Notes: generated by a model from the letters alone, not told the origin. A DNA stretch of 64,000 bases from Arthrobacter livingstonensis (GCF_003219815.1 NZ_QJVD01000004.1:124001-188000); one strand, 5' to 3'. Shown: positions 43,614 to 54,593, counted from the first letter of the stretch. Translations and numbers: made by a program.

Positions 43614-45113
43614 TTAGGCCGAATCCGTCTGCAGCTGCAGCGTTTCGGCCGTCGATGCCAGGGTCTTTTCGAACAGCTCCGCGTTGTCGTTGAGCTTGGT
43701 GCCGAAGGTGGGGATCATGCCGTGCAGCGAATCCTGCCATTCGAGCTTGAACTTGCGCGGGAAGCAGCGCTGGAGCAGCTGGAGCATGATCGGCACGGCC
43801 GTGGACGCGCCCGGGGACGCGCCCAGCAGGGCCGAGATGGTGCCGTCGGCCGAGGTGATGACCTCGGTGCCGAACTGCAGGATGCCGCCCTTCTTGGCGT
43901 CCTTCTTGATGATCTGCACGCGCTGGCCGGCCGTGATCAGTTCCCAGTCCTTGCCGTCGGCGCCGGGGAAGTACTCGTGGAGGGCCTCCACCTTGCCGGC
44001 GTGGGACTTGGTGACCTCGCTGACCAGGTACTTCACCAGGTCCAGGTTGTCCTTGCCGACGGCCAGCATCGGGATGATGTTGCCCGGGCGGATGGAGCCG
44101 GGCAGGTCAAGGTAGCTTCCGGTCTTGAGGTACTTGGTGGAGAAGCCGCCATACGGGCCGAACAGGAGGGAGCGCTTGCCGCCCACGTAGCGGGTGTCCA
44201 GGTGCGGGACGGACATGGGCGGGGCGCCCACCGACGCCTGGCCGTAGACCTTGGCGCTGTGCTGGGATGCGATTCTTTCATCCGTGCAGCGGAAGAACTG
44301 GCCGGAGACGGGGAAGCCGCCAAAGCCCTTGCCTTCGGGGATGCCGGACTTCTGCAGCAGGTGCAGGGCCCCGCCGCCGCTGCCAATGAAGACAAACTTG
44401 GCCTTGATGCGTCCGTGTTCGCCGGAGGCCGGGTGCTTGAGGGAGACGTCCCACTTGCCGTCGCTGGTGCGCTGGACGTCGGTGACCGAGGTGCTGTAGT
44501 TGACCTCGACGCCGTTGCCGTCCAGGTAGCCGATGAGCTCGCGGGTCAGGGCGCCAAAGTCGACGTCGGTGCCCTCGGCGGCCCGCGTGGCGGTGACCAC
44601 CTCCTGGGGGTCGCGCCCCTTCATGACCAGCGGAGCCCACTTGGCAATCTGGGCAGGGTCCTCGGTGTACTCCATGGAGGCGAACAGCGGGTTGGCGCTC
44701 AATGCTGCATGGCGGGTCTTGAGGAATTTGCGGTGCTCCCCGCCGAGCACAAGGCTCATGTGCGGGACGGTGTTGATGAAGCCCTTGGGGGAGCCGATCA
44801 TGCCTTTGTCCACCATGTGGGCCCAAAACTGGCGGGAGAGCTGGAACTGTTCGTTGATGTTCAGCGCCTTCGCCGGATCAACGGTGCCGTCCTTGGCCAT
44901 CGGTGAATAGTTGAGCTCGCAGAGCGCGGAGTGGCCGGTGCCGGCGTTGTTCCACGGACTGGAGGATTCCAAGCCGGGAGTGTCGAGCTGTTCGAACAGC
45001 GCAATCTTCCAGGTTGGTTCGAGTTGCTTGAGCATTGCACCCAAAGTGGCGCTCATGATGCCGCCTCCGATGAGTACGACGTCAGCGTCTTTGGTGGTCG
45101 AGATGAAGGTCAC
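43614..45113 (-). CDS. mqo: Malate:quinone oxidoreductase
   Basis: Mqo, the membrane-associated FAD enzyme that oxidises malate to oxaloacetate and reduces quinone, the usual malate route in corynebacteria and Arthrobacter. The 499-residue protein has the FAD motif [51 protein letters not shown] and [16 protein letters not shown]. The frame begins at TTG 45119, but GTG 45113 is chosen because CGGAG lies 6 nt before it. Monocistronic, downstream of the orphan binding protein and upstream of the RND gene. Confidence 0.95.
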   Translation of the reverse strand: MTFISTTKDADVVLIGGGIMSATLGAMLKQLEPTWKIALFEQLDTPGLESSSPWNNAGTGHSALCELNYSPMAKDGTVDPAKALNINEQFQLSRQFWAHMVDKGMIGSPKGFINTVPHMSLVLGGEHRKFLKTRHAALSANPLFASMEYTEDPAQIAKWAPLVMKGRDPQEVVTATRAAEGTDVDFGALTRELIGYLDGNGVEVNYSTSVTDVQRTSDGKWDVSLKHPASGEHGRIKAKFVFIGSGGGALHLLQKSGIPEGKGFGGFPVSGQFFRCTDERIASQHSAKVYGQASVGAPPMSVPHLDTRYVGGKRSLLFGPYGGFSTKYLKTGSYLDLPGSIRPGNIIPMLAVGKDNLDLVKYLVSEVTKSHAGKVEALHEYFPGADGKDWELITAGQRVQIIKKDAKKGGILQFGTEVITSADGTISALLGASPGASTAVPIMLQLLQRCFPRKFKLEWQDSLHGMIPTFGTKLNDNAELFEKTLASTAETLQLQTDSA

Positions 45114-45301
45114 AGTCAACTCCGAATAGAGGCTCTTCCTAGCTGTAGAAGCGTATCGCGGCAGGTGCTGGTTGCGTAAATCAGGCGAGGTGGGTCACAC
45201 GCCCGGGCGGGGTGGTCCCGCCAACGGCGCCGGGCGGGCGCGGCACCTGGGTGGGCAGGCCGGCGTCGTGCTTCCCGCCAACGGCGCAGGACGGGGGCAG
45301 G

Positions 45302-46987
45302 CTACTTGGCGGAGTCGCTCAGCGTGACCTTGTTGAACACCTCGTTGAGCACCGGGCTGAGCGGGTAGCTGGCCACCTTGTCGGAGAGCGCGATGGCGGA
45401 GATCGGGAAGGCGAGCGGCACGGCGGGGACGGTGGTCGCGATCAGCTTGTTGATGGCGTCGTAGGCGACAACACGGTCCGGGCCGTTGGGCATGCTGCGC
45501 GCGCGCGTGATCTTCGAGACGAGCTGGGGGTCCTGCAGGCCGAGTTCGCCGTTGGCGGCGCCGAAGAGCGGCCCCACAAAGTTGTCGGGGTCCGCGTAGC
45601 TGCCGTTCCAGCCCATGAGGCTCAGCGCGTGGTCGCCGGGGGAGGTCACGGCATTGATGTAGCCGTCGTTCCAGGCGATCGGCACGGGCTTGATGTTGAA
45701 GCCGATCGCCGTCAGCTCGCGGGCGATCTCGGCATACACCTTTTCCGGCGTGGGCAGGTAGGTCCGGGTGGCGTTGGTGGGGTAGTAGAACTTCAGCTCC
45801 TGGCCCTTGTAGCTGGAGGACTTGAGCAGTGCCTTGGCCTTGACGGGATCGAAGGGGATGCCGGCCACGGCGTTGTTGAAGCCGCTGAGCTTGGGCGGGA
45901 TGAACTGTGCCGTGGTGGCCGTGCCGGCGATGAAGAAGTCGGTGACCAGCGTTGTCTTGTCGATTCCGGCGGCGACGGCCTCGCGCACCTTCGCATCCTT
46001 CATGATGGGGATGGCCTGGTTGATGCCGACGTACACAACGGAGAAGGGGTCGCGCTGGAGCACCTGCTTGCCGGCCTTGACCAGCTTGTCAAAGTTGCTC
46101 GGCGTGACCGGGTCAAAGCCGTCCAAGGTGCCGTCCTCCAGTGCCGCCAGCCGGGTTTCGGGCTCTTCGTAGGTGGTGAAGACCAGTTTGTGGATCTGAC
46201 CCTTCTCGCCCCAATACTTGGGGTTCGCGGTCATGGTCACCGTGCCGGGCCCGGAGGAGGTGAACGTGAACGGGCCCGTGCCCACAGGGTGGAGCGCGTA
46301 CTTGGAGACCTTGTTGCCGGAGAACGTCTGGTTAAGGGTGTTGGCGGTCCCCTTCTCCAGCGCCGCGGGGGAGGAGATCGCAAACGCCGGCAGCGTCAGG
46401 GCCTGCAGGAACCCGGTCAGGCGCATTTTCAGGCGCAGGGTCACTTCCTGGGATCCGTCCACGGTGCAGCTGTCGTAGAGCGAATCCTTTCCCTGGTCCG
46501 AAAATTCACGGAACACCTGCTTGAACATGGTCCCGGCGCCGTCGCCCCGCGTGGCCTTGGGCAGGGTGTACCAGCGCTCGAAGTTGGTGCAGACGGCCTT
46601 CGCGTCAAAGGCGGTTCCGTCCTGGAACGTGACACCCTTGCGGAGCTTGAACTGGTACGCCAGCCCGTCGTCGAGTGCCTTCCACGACGTTGCCAGGCTC
46701 GGGGCCGGCGCGCCGGTGACGGGGTCGATCGTCACGAGCCCCTCCAGGACCTGCCGGGTCACCCGGTACGATTCCGTGTCGGACACCAGCGCCGGGTCCA
46801 GGCCCGCCGGGTCCGCCCCGGTGCCAAAGTTAAAGGTGACGGGCGCGTCGGTGGCGGTGGCCGGCGTCGAAGCTGACGGTCCGGGGCCCGGAGCCCCCGT
46901 GCAGGCCGTGATGCCCAGAAGTACGACGGCGGCAATCGCCGCTGCACGCAGGCGCGCCTTGCGCCGTGGGCGGGCCTGGATTGGCAC
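45302..46987 (-). CDS. ABC transporter substrate-binding lipoprotein (SBP family 5)
   Basis: A peptide/nickel-type extracellular binding protein of 561 residues. Signal peptide and lipobox LLGITAC (cysteine at about 29), then the family 5 fold with AGLDPALVSDTESYRVTRQVLEGL, FKLRKGVTFQDG, HPVGTGPFTF and WNGSYADPDNFVGPLF. It should bring oligopeptides or a similar ligand to a DppBCDF-type transporter, but no permease or ATPase gene is next to it. GTG 46987 has AGGAGAA upstream, and TAGGAT at 47032-47027 is the likely -10. The orphan position suggests it serves a transporter encoded elsewhere. Confidence 0.88.
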   Translation of the reverse strand: MPIQARPRRKARLRAAAIAAVVLLGITACTGAPGPGPSASTPATATDAPVTFNFGTGADPAGLDPALVSDTESYRVTRQVLEGLVTIDPVTGAPAPSLATSWKALDDGLAYQFKLRKGVTFQDGTAFDAKAVCTNFERWYTLPKATRGDGAGTMFKQVFREFSDQGKDSLYDSCTVDGSQEVTLRLKMRLTGFLQALTLPAFAISSPAALEKGTANTLNQTFSGNKVSKYALHPVGTGPFTFTSSGPGTVTMTANPKYWGEKGQIHKLVFTTYEEPETRLAALEDGTLDGFDPVTPSNFDKLVKAGKQVLQRDPFSVVYVGINQAIPIMKDAKVREAVAAGIDKTTLVTDFFIAGTATTAQFIPPKLSGFNNAVAGIPFDPVKAKALLKSSSYKGQELKFYYPTNATRTYLPTPEKVYAEIARELTAIGFNIKPVPIAWNDGYINAVTSPGDHALSLMGWNGSYADPDNFVGPLFGAANGELGLQDPQLVSKITRARSMPNGPDRVVAYDAINKLIATTVPAVPLAFPISAIALSDKVASYPLSPVLNEVFNKVTLSDSAK

Positions 46988-47134
46988 GTGGGTTCTCCTT
47001 ACCGCTGCGGATTCCGTCAGCCACTCATCCTAGTGGCTCATTCTTGGCATTGGCTGCCGTCCGCGGCGGCCCGGTCACGAAGCGTGTATATTGCCGGGTA
47101 GGATTGTGGACGTCTTAATGAGACGAAACTGCCG

Positions 47135-47216
47135 GCGCGAGTGGTGGAATTGGTAGACACGCAGGTTTTAGGTACCTGTGCCTTCGGGCGTAGGGGTTCA
47201 AGTCCCCTCTTGCGCA
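47135..47216 (+). tRNA. tRNA-Leu (anticodon UAG)
   Basis: The acceptor arms GCGCGAG and CTTGCGC pair with one G-T, the D-arm TGGTGGAATTGGTAGACAC is typical for leucine, the anticodon stem CAGGT/ACCTG holds a loop with TAG, a variable arm (GTGCCTTCGGGCGT) and GGTTCAAGTCC in the T-arm follow. At 82 nt it is a class II tRNA. CCA is not encoded. Confidence 0.97.
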
Positions 47217-47232
47217 CATAGTTGGTGAAGTT

Positions 47233-47265
47233 GGGTCCCGGAACGCATTTAGTTCTCCGGGGCCC
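47233..47265 (+). terminator. Hairpin after tRNA-Leu
   Basis: GGGTCCCGGA at 47233-47242 pairs with TCCGGGGCCC at 47256-47265 (one wobble) 16 nt after the tRNA. No long T-run follows. Confidence 0.55.
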
Positions 47266-47310
47266 TGCTTGTTGGGGCGCTGGGCGCGGCGATCCCGTGT
47301 TGATGCGTGG

Positions 47311-47787
47311 TTAGGCGGCGTCGATCTTCAAGTCCCGGCGCAGCTTGGCCACGTGGCCGGTTGCGCGCACGTTGTACTGGGCCTCGGCCACCCTGCCGCT
47401 GCCGTCCACCACGATCGTGGAGCGGATCAGGCCCTGGTAGGTCTTGCCGTAGTTCGTCTTTTCGCCCCAGGCTGCGTAGGCATCGGCGACGGCGTGGTCC
47501 TCGTCGGACAGCAGCGGGAACGTGAGCTTTTCCTCGGCAACGAACTTGGCGAGCCTGGCCACGGAGTCGCGGGAAATGCCCACCACCTGGTAGCCGGCGT
47601 CAGCCAGCGACGCCAGGTTGTCGCGGAAGTCGCACGCCTGCTTGGTGCAGCCGGGAGTGGACGCGGCCGGGTAAAAATAAACCACCACGTTCTGGCCGGC
47701 AAAGTCCTGCAAAGCCGTGGTGCCGCCGCTGGCATTGGGAAGACTGAAGGCCGGTGCGGTGTCGCCGGGGACAAGGCGTTCGGGCAT
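47311..47787 (-). CDS. bcp: Peroxiredoxin (Bcp/PrxQ type)
   Basis: A thiol peroxidase of 158 residues that reduces hydroperoxides with thioredoxin. The peroxidatic cysteine is in ASTPGCTKQACDFRDN; the second cysteine five residues later is the resolving cysteine of PrxQ enzymes. The rest (VVGISRDSVARLAKF, FPLLSDEDHAVADAYAAWGEK, RSTIVVDGSGRVAEA) is standard. ATG 47787 has TAGGAG before it; the upstream frame has no homology. Monocistronic, convergent with tRNA-Leu. Confidence 0.93.
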   Translation of the reverse strand: MPERLVPGDTAPAFSLPNASGGTTALQDFAGQNVVVYFYPAASTPGCTKQACDFRDNLASLADAGYQVVGISRDSVARLAKFVAEEKLTFPLLSDEDHAVADAYAAWGEKTNYGKTYQGLIRSTIVVDGSGRVAEAQYNVRATGHVAKLRRDLKIDAA

Positions 47788-48199
47788 GACGTGACTCCTA
47801 ATAGGGGCGCGGCCGTGGTTGGCGCCGCCGCGGTGGGTGCTGCCGGGCGGACGCCGCACAAGCGGTGGATGGTTGCTTGCTTCAGCCTAGGCCAGTTGCC
47901 GCGGGCGACTAAATTGGCGCCTGGGCCGGGGTTGGCAACGGCTGGGCCTGCATGGGCCGGGCTGGGTCGGCCTGGCGGCCAAAAGTCCGCTGCCGCAGTC
48001 GGTCCGACCTGGGGTGGCGCCGGTCCAACGAGTGTTGCCGGCGCAGTTCCACCGGCGGGGCGTCGCCGCCGCTCCGCATATCGCTGTTTCCGCGCGCGGC
48101 CACCGCCGTTCCAGGGGGGTGTCGGCGCCGATCTGCATATCGCAGTTTCCGCACCGGAGGACCGGGTGGATTGCTCCGTTTCGCTGCAACTGGCCGCGA
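47788..48199. other. Non-coding spacer upstream of bcp
   Basis: No gene is supported here. Around 48060-48160 two partly matching stretches contain GCATATCGC followed by GTTTCCGC or AGTTTCCGC, which look like degenerate copies of one element. The remainder is GC-rich sequence without recognisable motifs. Confidence 0.5.
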
Positions 48200-48300
48200 G
48201 TACGGGGCCAACCCGCATAACGGAATGCCGGATCCCGCGAGTACGGGGCCAACCCGCATCACGGAATGCCGGATCCCGCGAGAACGGGGCCAACCCGCGA
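48200..48300. repeat. 41-bp direct repeats feeding a terminator arm
   Basis: Two full 41-bp units (48200-48240 and 48241-48281, one difference) and a partial third (48282-48300) begin GTACGGGGCCAACCCGC or GAACGGGG. The third unit forms the left arm of the hairpin at 48279-48346, so the repeats are copies of a terminator arm. Confidence 0.85.
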
Positions 48301-48346
48301 GCGCACCCACAAGATACACCGTCCTCGCGGGTTGGCCCCGTTCTCG
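48279..48346. terminator. Long perfect hairpin built from the repeat
   Basis: The 23-bp arms at 48279-48301 and 48324-48346 (core GGGGCCAACCCGC) are exact inverse complements with a 22-nt loop. It lies between bcp and tRNA-Lys, which are both on the minus strand. Confidence 0.7.
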
Positions 48347-48400
48347 GTGAAATTGGCCGCCAAACGACTCATTCGGCTTGGGCACCAACGCTATAAAACA

Positions 48401-48440
48401 GGACAGCCTCCGATCCGCGTGAGCGAATCGGAGGCTGTCC
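48401..48440 (-). terminator. Rho-independent terminator of tRNA-Lys
   Basis: GGACAGCCTCCGAT at 48401-48414 and its exact inverse complement at 48427-48440 form a 14-bp stem. On the minus strand it is followed by TGTTTTAT and lies 8 nt after the tRNA. Confidence 0.88.
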
Positions 48441-48448
48441 TTCAACTG

Positions 48449-48521
48449 TGCACCCCTCGGGACTTGAACCCGAAACCCATTGATTAAGAGTCAATTGCTC
48501 TGCCAATTGAGCTAGAGGTGC
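48449..48521 (-). tRNA. tRNA-Lys (anticodon CUU)
   Basis: Read on the minus strand: acceptor GCACCTC/GGGGTGC with one G-T, D-arm AGCTCAATTGGCAGAGC, anticodon stem ATTGA/TCAAT with loop CTCTTAA (anticodon CTT), and T-arm GGGTTCAAGTCCC. It is 73 nt long, with CCA not encoded. Confidence 0.97.
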
Positions 48522-48889
48522 GTCTTTGCGCTGCAGCGGATCACTCCGGCTTGTGTCCGATGTGTTCCCCGCAACGACATGAAACATTACAGGATTTTTG
48601 GGTGAGTGTGAAATCGGAGGAACGGTTTGCAGTGCAGATCACAAGATATGCTGCAAAAACCGCGGAATCCCGCGGGCCCAACGGGACTACCGCCCACTGG
48701 CGCCCACTGGATTCCGGCCGACGGCGTTGTGGCCGGGTCTGATTGCGGATTTGGCCCGCGGGCCGTGTCCGCACGGTTGCGCTCCGCCGGGCACGCCGGC
48801 TCCGTAACAATGACGCCAAGCGGACCACCGTGTGGCCGGAATCACCGTGAGGGTGGCCCGGCCCGCGAAGGAGTCATAGACTGACGCCC
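48522..48889. other. Intergenic region between tRNA-Lys and ilvD
   Basis: No convincing gene. An inverted repeat with arms CGGTTTGCAG (about 48624-48633) and CTGCAAAAACCG (about 48651-48662) lies in a short AT-richer stretch. At the right end TAGACT (48877-48882) sits 7 nt before the ilvD ATG and is its likely -10 box for a leaderless message. Confidence 0.6.
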
Positions 48890-50629
48890 ATGAGCGTGGA
48901 GACGAATTCAGAAGATGCCGTTGTCCGTACTGCCGACGGAAAGCCGGACATCAAACCCCGCAGCCGCGTTGTCACGGACGGCATTCATGCCGCGCCTGCA
49001 CGCGGCATGTTCCGTGCAGTGGGCATGGGGGACGACGACTTCCGCAAGCCACAGATTGGCGTGGCCAGCTCCTGGAACGAGATCACCCCCTGCAACCTGT
49101 CGCTGAACAGGCTGGCCCAGGGCGCCAAGGAAGGCGTGTTCGCCGCGGACGGCTTCCCCATGCAGTTCGGCACCATCTCCGTCTCCGACGGCATCTCCAT
49201 GGGCCACGAAGGCATGCACTTCTCGCTCGTTTCCCGCGAGGTCATCGCCGACTCCGTGGAAACCGTCATGATGGCCGAGCGCCTCGACGGCTCCGTCCTG
49301 CTCGCCGGCTGCGACAAGTCCCTGCCCGGCATGTTGATGGCAGCCGCCCGCCTGAACCTGGCCAGCGTGTTCCTTTACGCCGGCTCCATCATGCCCGGCT
49401 TCGCCAAAATGGAGGACGGTACGGAGAAGGAAGTCACCTTGATTGACGCCTTCGAGGCTGTCGGAGCCTGTGCCGCCGGCAAGATGAGCATGAAGGACCT
49501 GGACTCCATCGAACGGGCCATCTGTCCCGGCGAGGGCGCCTGCGGCGGCATGTACACCGCCAACACCATGGCCTGCATCGGCGAGGCACTCGGCATGTCA
49601 CTGCCGGGCTCAGCCGCTCCGCCCAGTGCCGACCGCCGCCGCGACATGTACGCCCGCAAGTCAGGCGAAGCCGTGGTGCACCTGCTCGAAAAGGGCATCC
49701 GTGCCCGCGACATCATGACGAAGAAGGCCTTTGAGAACGCCATCGCCGTCACCATGGCGTTCGGCGGCTCCACCAACGCCGTGCTCCACCTCCTTGCCAT
49801 CGCCCGCGAGGCCAAGGTGGACCTGACCCTTGAGGACTTCAAGCGCATCGGCGACAAGGTCCCGCACCTGGGCGACCTGAAGCCCTTTGGCCGCTACGTC
49901 ATGTTCGACGTCGACAAGATCGGCGGCGTGCCCGTCATCATGAAGGCCCTGCTCGACGCCGGACTCATCCACGGCGACTGCCTCACGGTCACCGGCCGGA
50001 CGGTGGCGGAGAACCTCGCCGAGATCAACCCGCCGGATCCCGACGGCAAGGTGCTGCGCGCCATGGACAACCCGATCCACAAGACCGGCGGCATCACCAT
50101 CCTGCACGGCTCCATGGCCCCGGACGGCGCCGTCGTCAAGAGCGCAGGCTTCGACCTGGACGTCTTCGAGGGAACGGCCCGCGTGTTTGAGCGCGAGCAG
50201 GGGGCCTTGGACGCCCTGGACAAGGGCGCCATCCACGCCGGCGACGTCGTCGTGATCCGCTACGAGGGCCCCAAGGGCGGCCCCGGCATGCGCGAAATGC
50301 TCGCCATCACCGGCGCCATCAAGGGCGCCGGCCTGGGAAAGGACGTCCTGCTGCTCACCGACGGCCGCTTCTCCGGCGGTACTACCGGGCTGTGCATCGG
50401 CCATGTGGCCCCTGAAGCGGTCGACGGGGGTCCCATCGCCTTTGTGCGCGACGGCGACAGGATCCGGGTCGACATCGCCGCCCGGACGTTCGACCTGCTG
50501 GTGGACGGGGCCGAGCTTGAGGCGCGCAGGGCAGGCTGGGAGCCGCTGCCGCCCAAGTTCACCTCCGGTGTCCTGGCCAAGTACGCAAAGCTGGTCAACA
50601 GCGCGTCCACCGGCGCCTACTGCGGTTGA
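48890..50629 (+). CDS. ilvD: Dihydroxy-acid dehydratase
   Basis: IlvD dehydrates dihydroxy-isovalerate and its methyl analogue to the keto acids in valine, leucine and isoleucine synthesis, using an Fe-S cluster and Mg. The 579-residue protein has the cluster cysteines in [12 protein letters not shown] and [14 protein letters not shown], and [22 protein letters not shown] near the C-terminus. Length is normal. ATG 48890 is chosen because TAGACT ends 7 nt upstream. It is followed by its own terminator and then by the separately regulated ilvBNC. Confidence 0.96.
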   Translation: MSVETNSEDAVVRTADGKPDIKPRSRVVTDGIHAAPARGMFRAVGMGDDDFRKPQIGVASSWNEITPCNLSLNRLAQGAKEGVFAADGFPMQFGTISVSDGISMGHEGMHFSLVSREVIADSVETVMMAERLDGSVLLAGCDKSLPGMLMAAARLNLASVFLYAGSIMPGFAKMEDGTEKEVTLIDAFEAVGACAAGKMSMKDLDSIERAICPGEGACGGMYTANTMACIGEALGMSLPGSAAPPSADRRRDMYARKSGEAVVHLLEKGIRARDIMTKKAFENAIAVTMAFGGSTNAVLHLLAIAREAKVDLTLEDFKRIGDKVPHLGDLKPFGRYVMFDVDKIGGVPVIMKALLDAGLIHGDCLTVTGRTVAENLAEINPPDPDGKVLRAMDNPIHKTGGITILHGSMAPDGAVVKSAGFDLDVFEGTARVFEREQGALDALDKGAIHAGDVVVIRYEGPKGGPGMREMLAITGAIKGAGLGKDVLLLTDGRFSGGTTGLCIGHVAPEAVDGGPIAFVRDGDRIRVDIAARTFDLLVDGAELEARRAGWEPLPPKFTSGVLAKYAKLVNSASTGAYCG

Positions 50630-50688
50630 TTCCCTCCCGCGGAGATGGCGCCAGGGCGCCATCTCCGCGGGCCCCTCGGGAATCAACC
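50624..50688 (+). terminator. Nested hairpin overlapping the ilvD stop codon
   Basis: The outer arms GGTTGATTCCC (50624-50634) and GGGAATCAACC (50678-50688) enclose a perfect inner stem CCCGCGGAGATGGCGC and its inverse complement. The ilvD TGA (50627-50629) is inside the left arm. Confidence 0.75.
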
Positions 50689-50796
50689 TTTATGTGCCCT
50701 GCCGCCTTCCGCTGTTGGGTCGCCGAGGGGACCCGCTTTCGGGGTGACCACAGGGTGGACCATGCGTCCACATAATGAGATGGCGGTGTGGCGTGT

Positions 50797-50826
50797 TTGA
50801 CACTCCGGGTCGTAAAACGGGAGACT
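50797..50826 (+). promoter_or_regulatory. Promoter of the ilvBNC leader
   Basis: TTGACA at 50797-50802 and GAGACT at 50821-50826 are spaced by 18 bp. Transcription would start at about 50833, the first base of the leader peptide ATG, the same geometry as the leaderless genes of this window. Confidence 0.55.
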
Positions 50827-50832
50827 TCAGGT

Positions 50833-50865
50833 ATGAACCTGTTGCTCGTAGTCGTCATTAGCTAG
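50833..50865 (+). CDS. ilvBNC leader peptide
   Basis: An 11-codon frame encodes MNLLLVVVIS then TAG: three leucine, three valine and one isoleucine codon in a row. It precedes an intrinsic terminator (50941-50980) in front of ilvB. This is the classical arrangement for attenuation by the three end products, as described for ilvBNC of Corynebacterium glutamicum. When charged Leu, Val or Ile tRNA is scarce, a ribosome stalled here should prevent the terminator from forming. Confidence 0.88.
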   Translation: MNLLLVVVIS

Positions 50866-50940
50866 CGCGTGACGCAAAGTGGCCACACCAAACGGCCATG
50901 ACCCTCTGACAACCAGTGAAGAGAACGTCGCAACACGTGC

Positions 50941-50980
50941 AAACCCCTCGATGAGAGCCTGACGGCTGAGGGGTTTTTTT
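50941..50980 (+). terminator. Attenuator terminator of ilvBNC
   Basis: AAACCCCTC at 50941-50949 pairs with GAGGGGTTT at 50968-50976, an inner AGCC/GGCT pair strengthens the stem, and seven T follow. It lies between the leader peptide and ilvB, with no gene end nearby for it to terminate. Confidence 0.88.
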
Positions 50981-51078
50981 GTTTCCACAGAGGCACCCCG
51001 TTCCACCGCGTGACCTACCCAACTGAACGCATCGAAGACGAAGTACCCATGAGCACGAATTCCGCAAAGGAAGAACCG

Positions 51079-52971
51079 ATGAGTAAAGGAACGCCCGCCA
51101 GCCCTGCGCTGATGGCCGCCACCAAGTCCCATGGACATGGCGGCCACGCAGGCAGCAACTCCGGCGCAGTCAGCCCCGCCAGCCCGGCCACCGCCGTCGT
51201 AGGTCCCAACAATGTTGTGGCTCCTGTACAGATGACCGGTTCCGAGGCACTTGTCCGTTCCCTTGAAGAGCTTGGCGTCAAGGACGTCTTTGGGCTTCCA
51301 GGCGGGGCGATCCTGCCCACCTATGACCCCCTTATGGCCTCATCGCTCAACCACGTCCTGGTCCGCCACGAGCAGGGAGCCGGCCACGCGGCCCAGGGCT
51401 ACGCCATGGTCACCGGACTGGTTGGCGTGTGCATCGTCACCTCCGGTCCCGGCGCCACCAACCTCGTCACGCCCATCATGGACGCGCACATGGACTCGGT
51501 GCCGATGGTGGCCATCACCGGCCAGGTTTCCAGCGCTGTCATCGGCACGGACGCCTTCCAGGAAGCGGACATCGTGGGGATCACCATGCCGGTGACCAAG
51601 CACTCCTACCTGGTGACCGACCCCCAGGACATTCCCCGCGTCCTGGCCGAGGCCTTCCACCTCGCGTCCACCGGCCGCCCGGGCCCCGTCCTGGTGGACG
51701 TGTCCAAGGACGCCCAGCAGGGACAGATGACGTTCTCGTGGCCGCCGGTCATCGACCTGCCCGGCTACCGCCCCGTTTTCCGCGGCCATTCCAAGCAGCT
51801 GCGCGAGGCGGCCAAGCTGATCCGCGAGTCCCGAAAGCCCGTGCTGTACGTGGGCGGCGGCGTCATCAAGGCACACGCGTCCAAGGAACTCATGGAACTT
51901 GCGGAGCTGACGGGAGCGCCCGTCGTCACCACTCTGATGGCCCGCGGCGCGTTCCCCGACTCGCACCCCCTGCACGTGGGCATGCCCGGCATGCACGGCA
52001 CCGTCTCCGCGGTCACCGCGCTGCAGCAGTCGGACCTGCTCATCACCCTGGGTGCCCGCTTCGACGACCGCGTCACCGGCGTGCTCAGCAGCTTTGCCCC
52101 GCATGCCAAGGTTATTCACGCGGACATCGACCCGGCGGAAATCTCCAAGAACCGCACGGCGGACGTGCCGATCGTGGGCTCGGTCAAGGAAATCATTCCC
52201 GACCTGAGCGTGGCCGTGAAGGCCGAGTTCGAGGCCAACGGCGCCCCGGACCTCAGTGACTGGTGGGCGTTCCTGGGCAACCTGCGCGACACCTACCCGC
52301 TGGGCTGGACGGAGCCGGAAGACGGGCTCATGTCCCCCCAGCGTGTCATTTCCCGGATCGGCGCGCTGACCGGCCCCGAGGGCGTCTACGTGGCCGGCGT
52401 CGGGCAGCACCAGATGTGGGCCGCGCAGTTCATCAAGTACGAACGCCCGCATTCCTGGCTGAACTCCGGTGGCGCCGGCACCATGGGCTACTCGGTGCCC
52501 GCGGCCATGGGTGCCAAGGTGGGCAATCCGGACCGCGTGGTCTGGGCCATCGACGGCGACGGCTGCTTCCAGATGACCAACCAGGAACTGGCAACCTGCC
52601 GGATCAACAACATTCCGATCAAGGTTGCCATCATCAACAACTCCTCGCTCGGCATGGTCCGCCAGTGGCAGACGCTGTTCTACAACAGCCGCTACTCCAA
52701 CACGGACCTGAACACCGGCCACGACACCATGCGCGTCCCGGACTTCGTCAAGCTCGCCGACGCCTATGGCTGCGTGGGTCTGCGCTGTGAACGCGTCGAG
52801 GACATCGACGCGACCATCGAAAAGGCGCTGGCGATCAACGACCGCCCCGTAGTCATCGACTTTGTGGTCAGCCCCGACTCCATGGTGTGGCCGATGGTCC
52901 CCTCCGGTGTCAGCAACGACCAGATCCAGGTTGCCCGCAACATGACCCCGGTGTGGGAAGAAGAGGACTAG
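51079..52971 (+). CDS. ilvB: Acetolactate synthase large subunit
   Basis: The catalytic subunit of acetohydroxyacid synthase, a ThDP and FAD enzyme starting the branched-chain pathway. Residues 1-55 are a Gly/His/Ser/Ala-rich extension; then [23 protein letters not shown] with the ThDP glutamate in [26 protein letters not shown] for FAD and [19 protein letters not shown] with the metal-ThDP motif. Candidate starts are GTG 51010, ATG 51049 and ATG 51079; the last has AAAGGAAG at ideal distance and is chosen, giving 630 residues. It precedes ilvN by 2 nt and is controlled by the attenuator. Confidence 0.94.
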   Translation: MSKGTPASPALMAATKSHGHGGHAGSNSGAVSPASPATAVVGPNNVVAPVQMTGSEALVRSLEELGVKDVFGLPGGAILPTYDPLMASSLNHVLVRHEQGAGHAAQGYAMVTGLVGVCIVTSGPGATNLVTPIMDAHMDSVPMVAITGQVSSAVIGTDAFQEADIVGITMPVTKHSYLVTDPQDIPRVLAEAFHLASTGRPGPVLVDVSKDAQQGQMTFSWPPVIDLPGYRPVFRGHSKQLREAAKLIRESRKPVLYVGGGVIKAHASKELMELAELTGAPVVTTLMARGAFPDSHPLHVGMPGMHGTVSAVTALQQSDLLITLGARFDDRVTGVLSSFAPHAKVIHADIDPAEISKNRTADVPIVGSVKEIIPDLSVAVKAEFEANGAPDLSDWWAFLGNLRDTYPLGWTEPEDGLMSPQRVISRIGALTGPEGVYVAGVGQHQMWAAQFIKYERPHSWLNSGGAGTMGYSVPAAMGAKVGNPDRVVWAIDGDGCFQMTNQELATCRINNIPIKVAIINNSSLGMVRQWQTLFYNSRYSNTDLNTGHDTMRVPDFVKLADAYGCVGLRCERVEDIDATIEKALAINDRPVVIDFVVSPDSMVWPMVPSGVSNDQIQVARNMTPVWEEED

Positions 52972-52973
52972 AA

Positions 52974-53486
52974 ATGACACGTCACACCCTTTCCGTCCTG
53001 GTTGAAGATAAGCCCGGCGTCCTGACCCGCGTGGCGAGCATGTTTGCCCGCCGCGCCTTCAACATCAATTCCCTGGCTGTGGGGCCCACCGAGGTCTCCG
53101 GGGTGTCCCGGATGACCGTTGTGGTCGACGCCGACGGAGACTTGATTGAACAAGTCACCAAACAGCTGAATAAACTGGTCAACGTCATCAAGATTGTTGA
53201 ACTTGTTTCAGAGAATTCCGTGCAACGGGACCATATCCTGGTCAAGGTGCGTGCGGATGCGGCCACGAGGCTGCAGGTCACCCAAGCCGCAGACCTCTTC
53301 CGCGCCTCGGTCGTTGACGTGTCCACCGACTCGCTGACCATCGAAGCCACCGGCCACCCCGACAAGCTCACGGCACTGCTTAATGTGCTCGAGCCCTTCG
53401 GCATTCGCGAGATCGTGCAATCCGGCACCTTGGCAATCGGACGGGGATCCCGTTCGATGAGCGACAGGGCGCTGCGCGCCTCGTAG
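52974..53486 (+). CDS. ilvN: Acetolactate synthase small (regulatory) subunit
   Basis: The regulatory subunit that confers valine feedback inhibition and stimulates IlvB, 170 residues. The N-terminal ACT domain (about 3-75) contains LSVLVEDKPGVLTRVASMFARRAFNINSLAVG; the C-terminal domain (about 85-160) has ELVSENSVQRDHILVKVRA and EPFGIREIVQSGTLAIGRG. The frame is open before it inside ilvB, but ATG 52974, 2 nt after the ilvB stop, is the natural start. ilvC follows after 81 nt. Confidence 0.96.
   Translation: MTRHTLSVLVEDKPGVLTRVASMFARRAFNINSLAVGPTEVSGVSRMTVVVDADGDLIEQVTKQLNKLVNVIKIVELVSENSVQRDHILVKVRADAATRLQVTQAADLFRASVVDVSTDSLTIEATGHPDKLTALLNVLEPFGIREIVQSGTLAIGRGSRSMSDRALRAS

Positions 53487-54593
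<1,107 letters not shown>

Noticed and set aside
48200-48300. 41-bp repeats considered as CRISPR or attachment site
   Set aside because: No spacers and no integrase; the sequence is that of the adjacent terminator arm.
48449-48521. Possible tRNA-linked integration site (attachment repeat of the tRNA 3' end)
   Set aside because: I found no second copy of the tRNA end nearby and no integrase in the window.
51010-51078. GTG 51010 or ATG 51049 as start of ilvB
   Set aside because: Neither has a good ribosome site, whereas ATG 51079 has AAAGGAAG at proper spacing; ATG 51049 remains possible.
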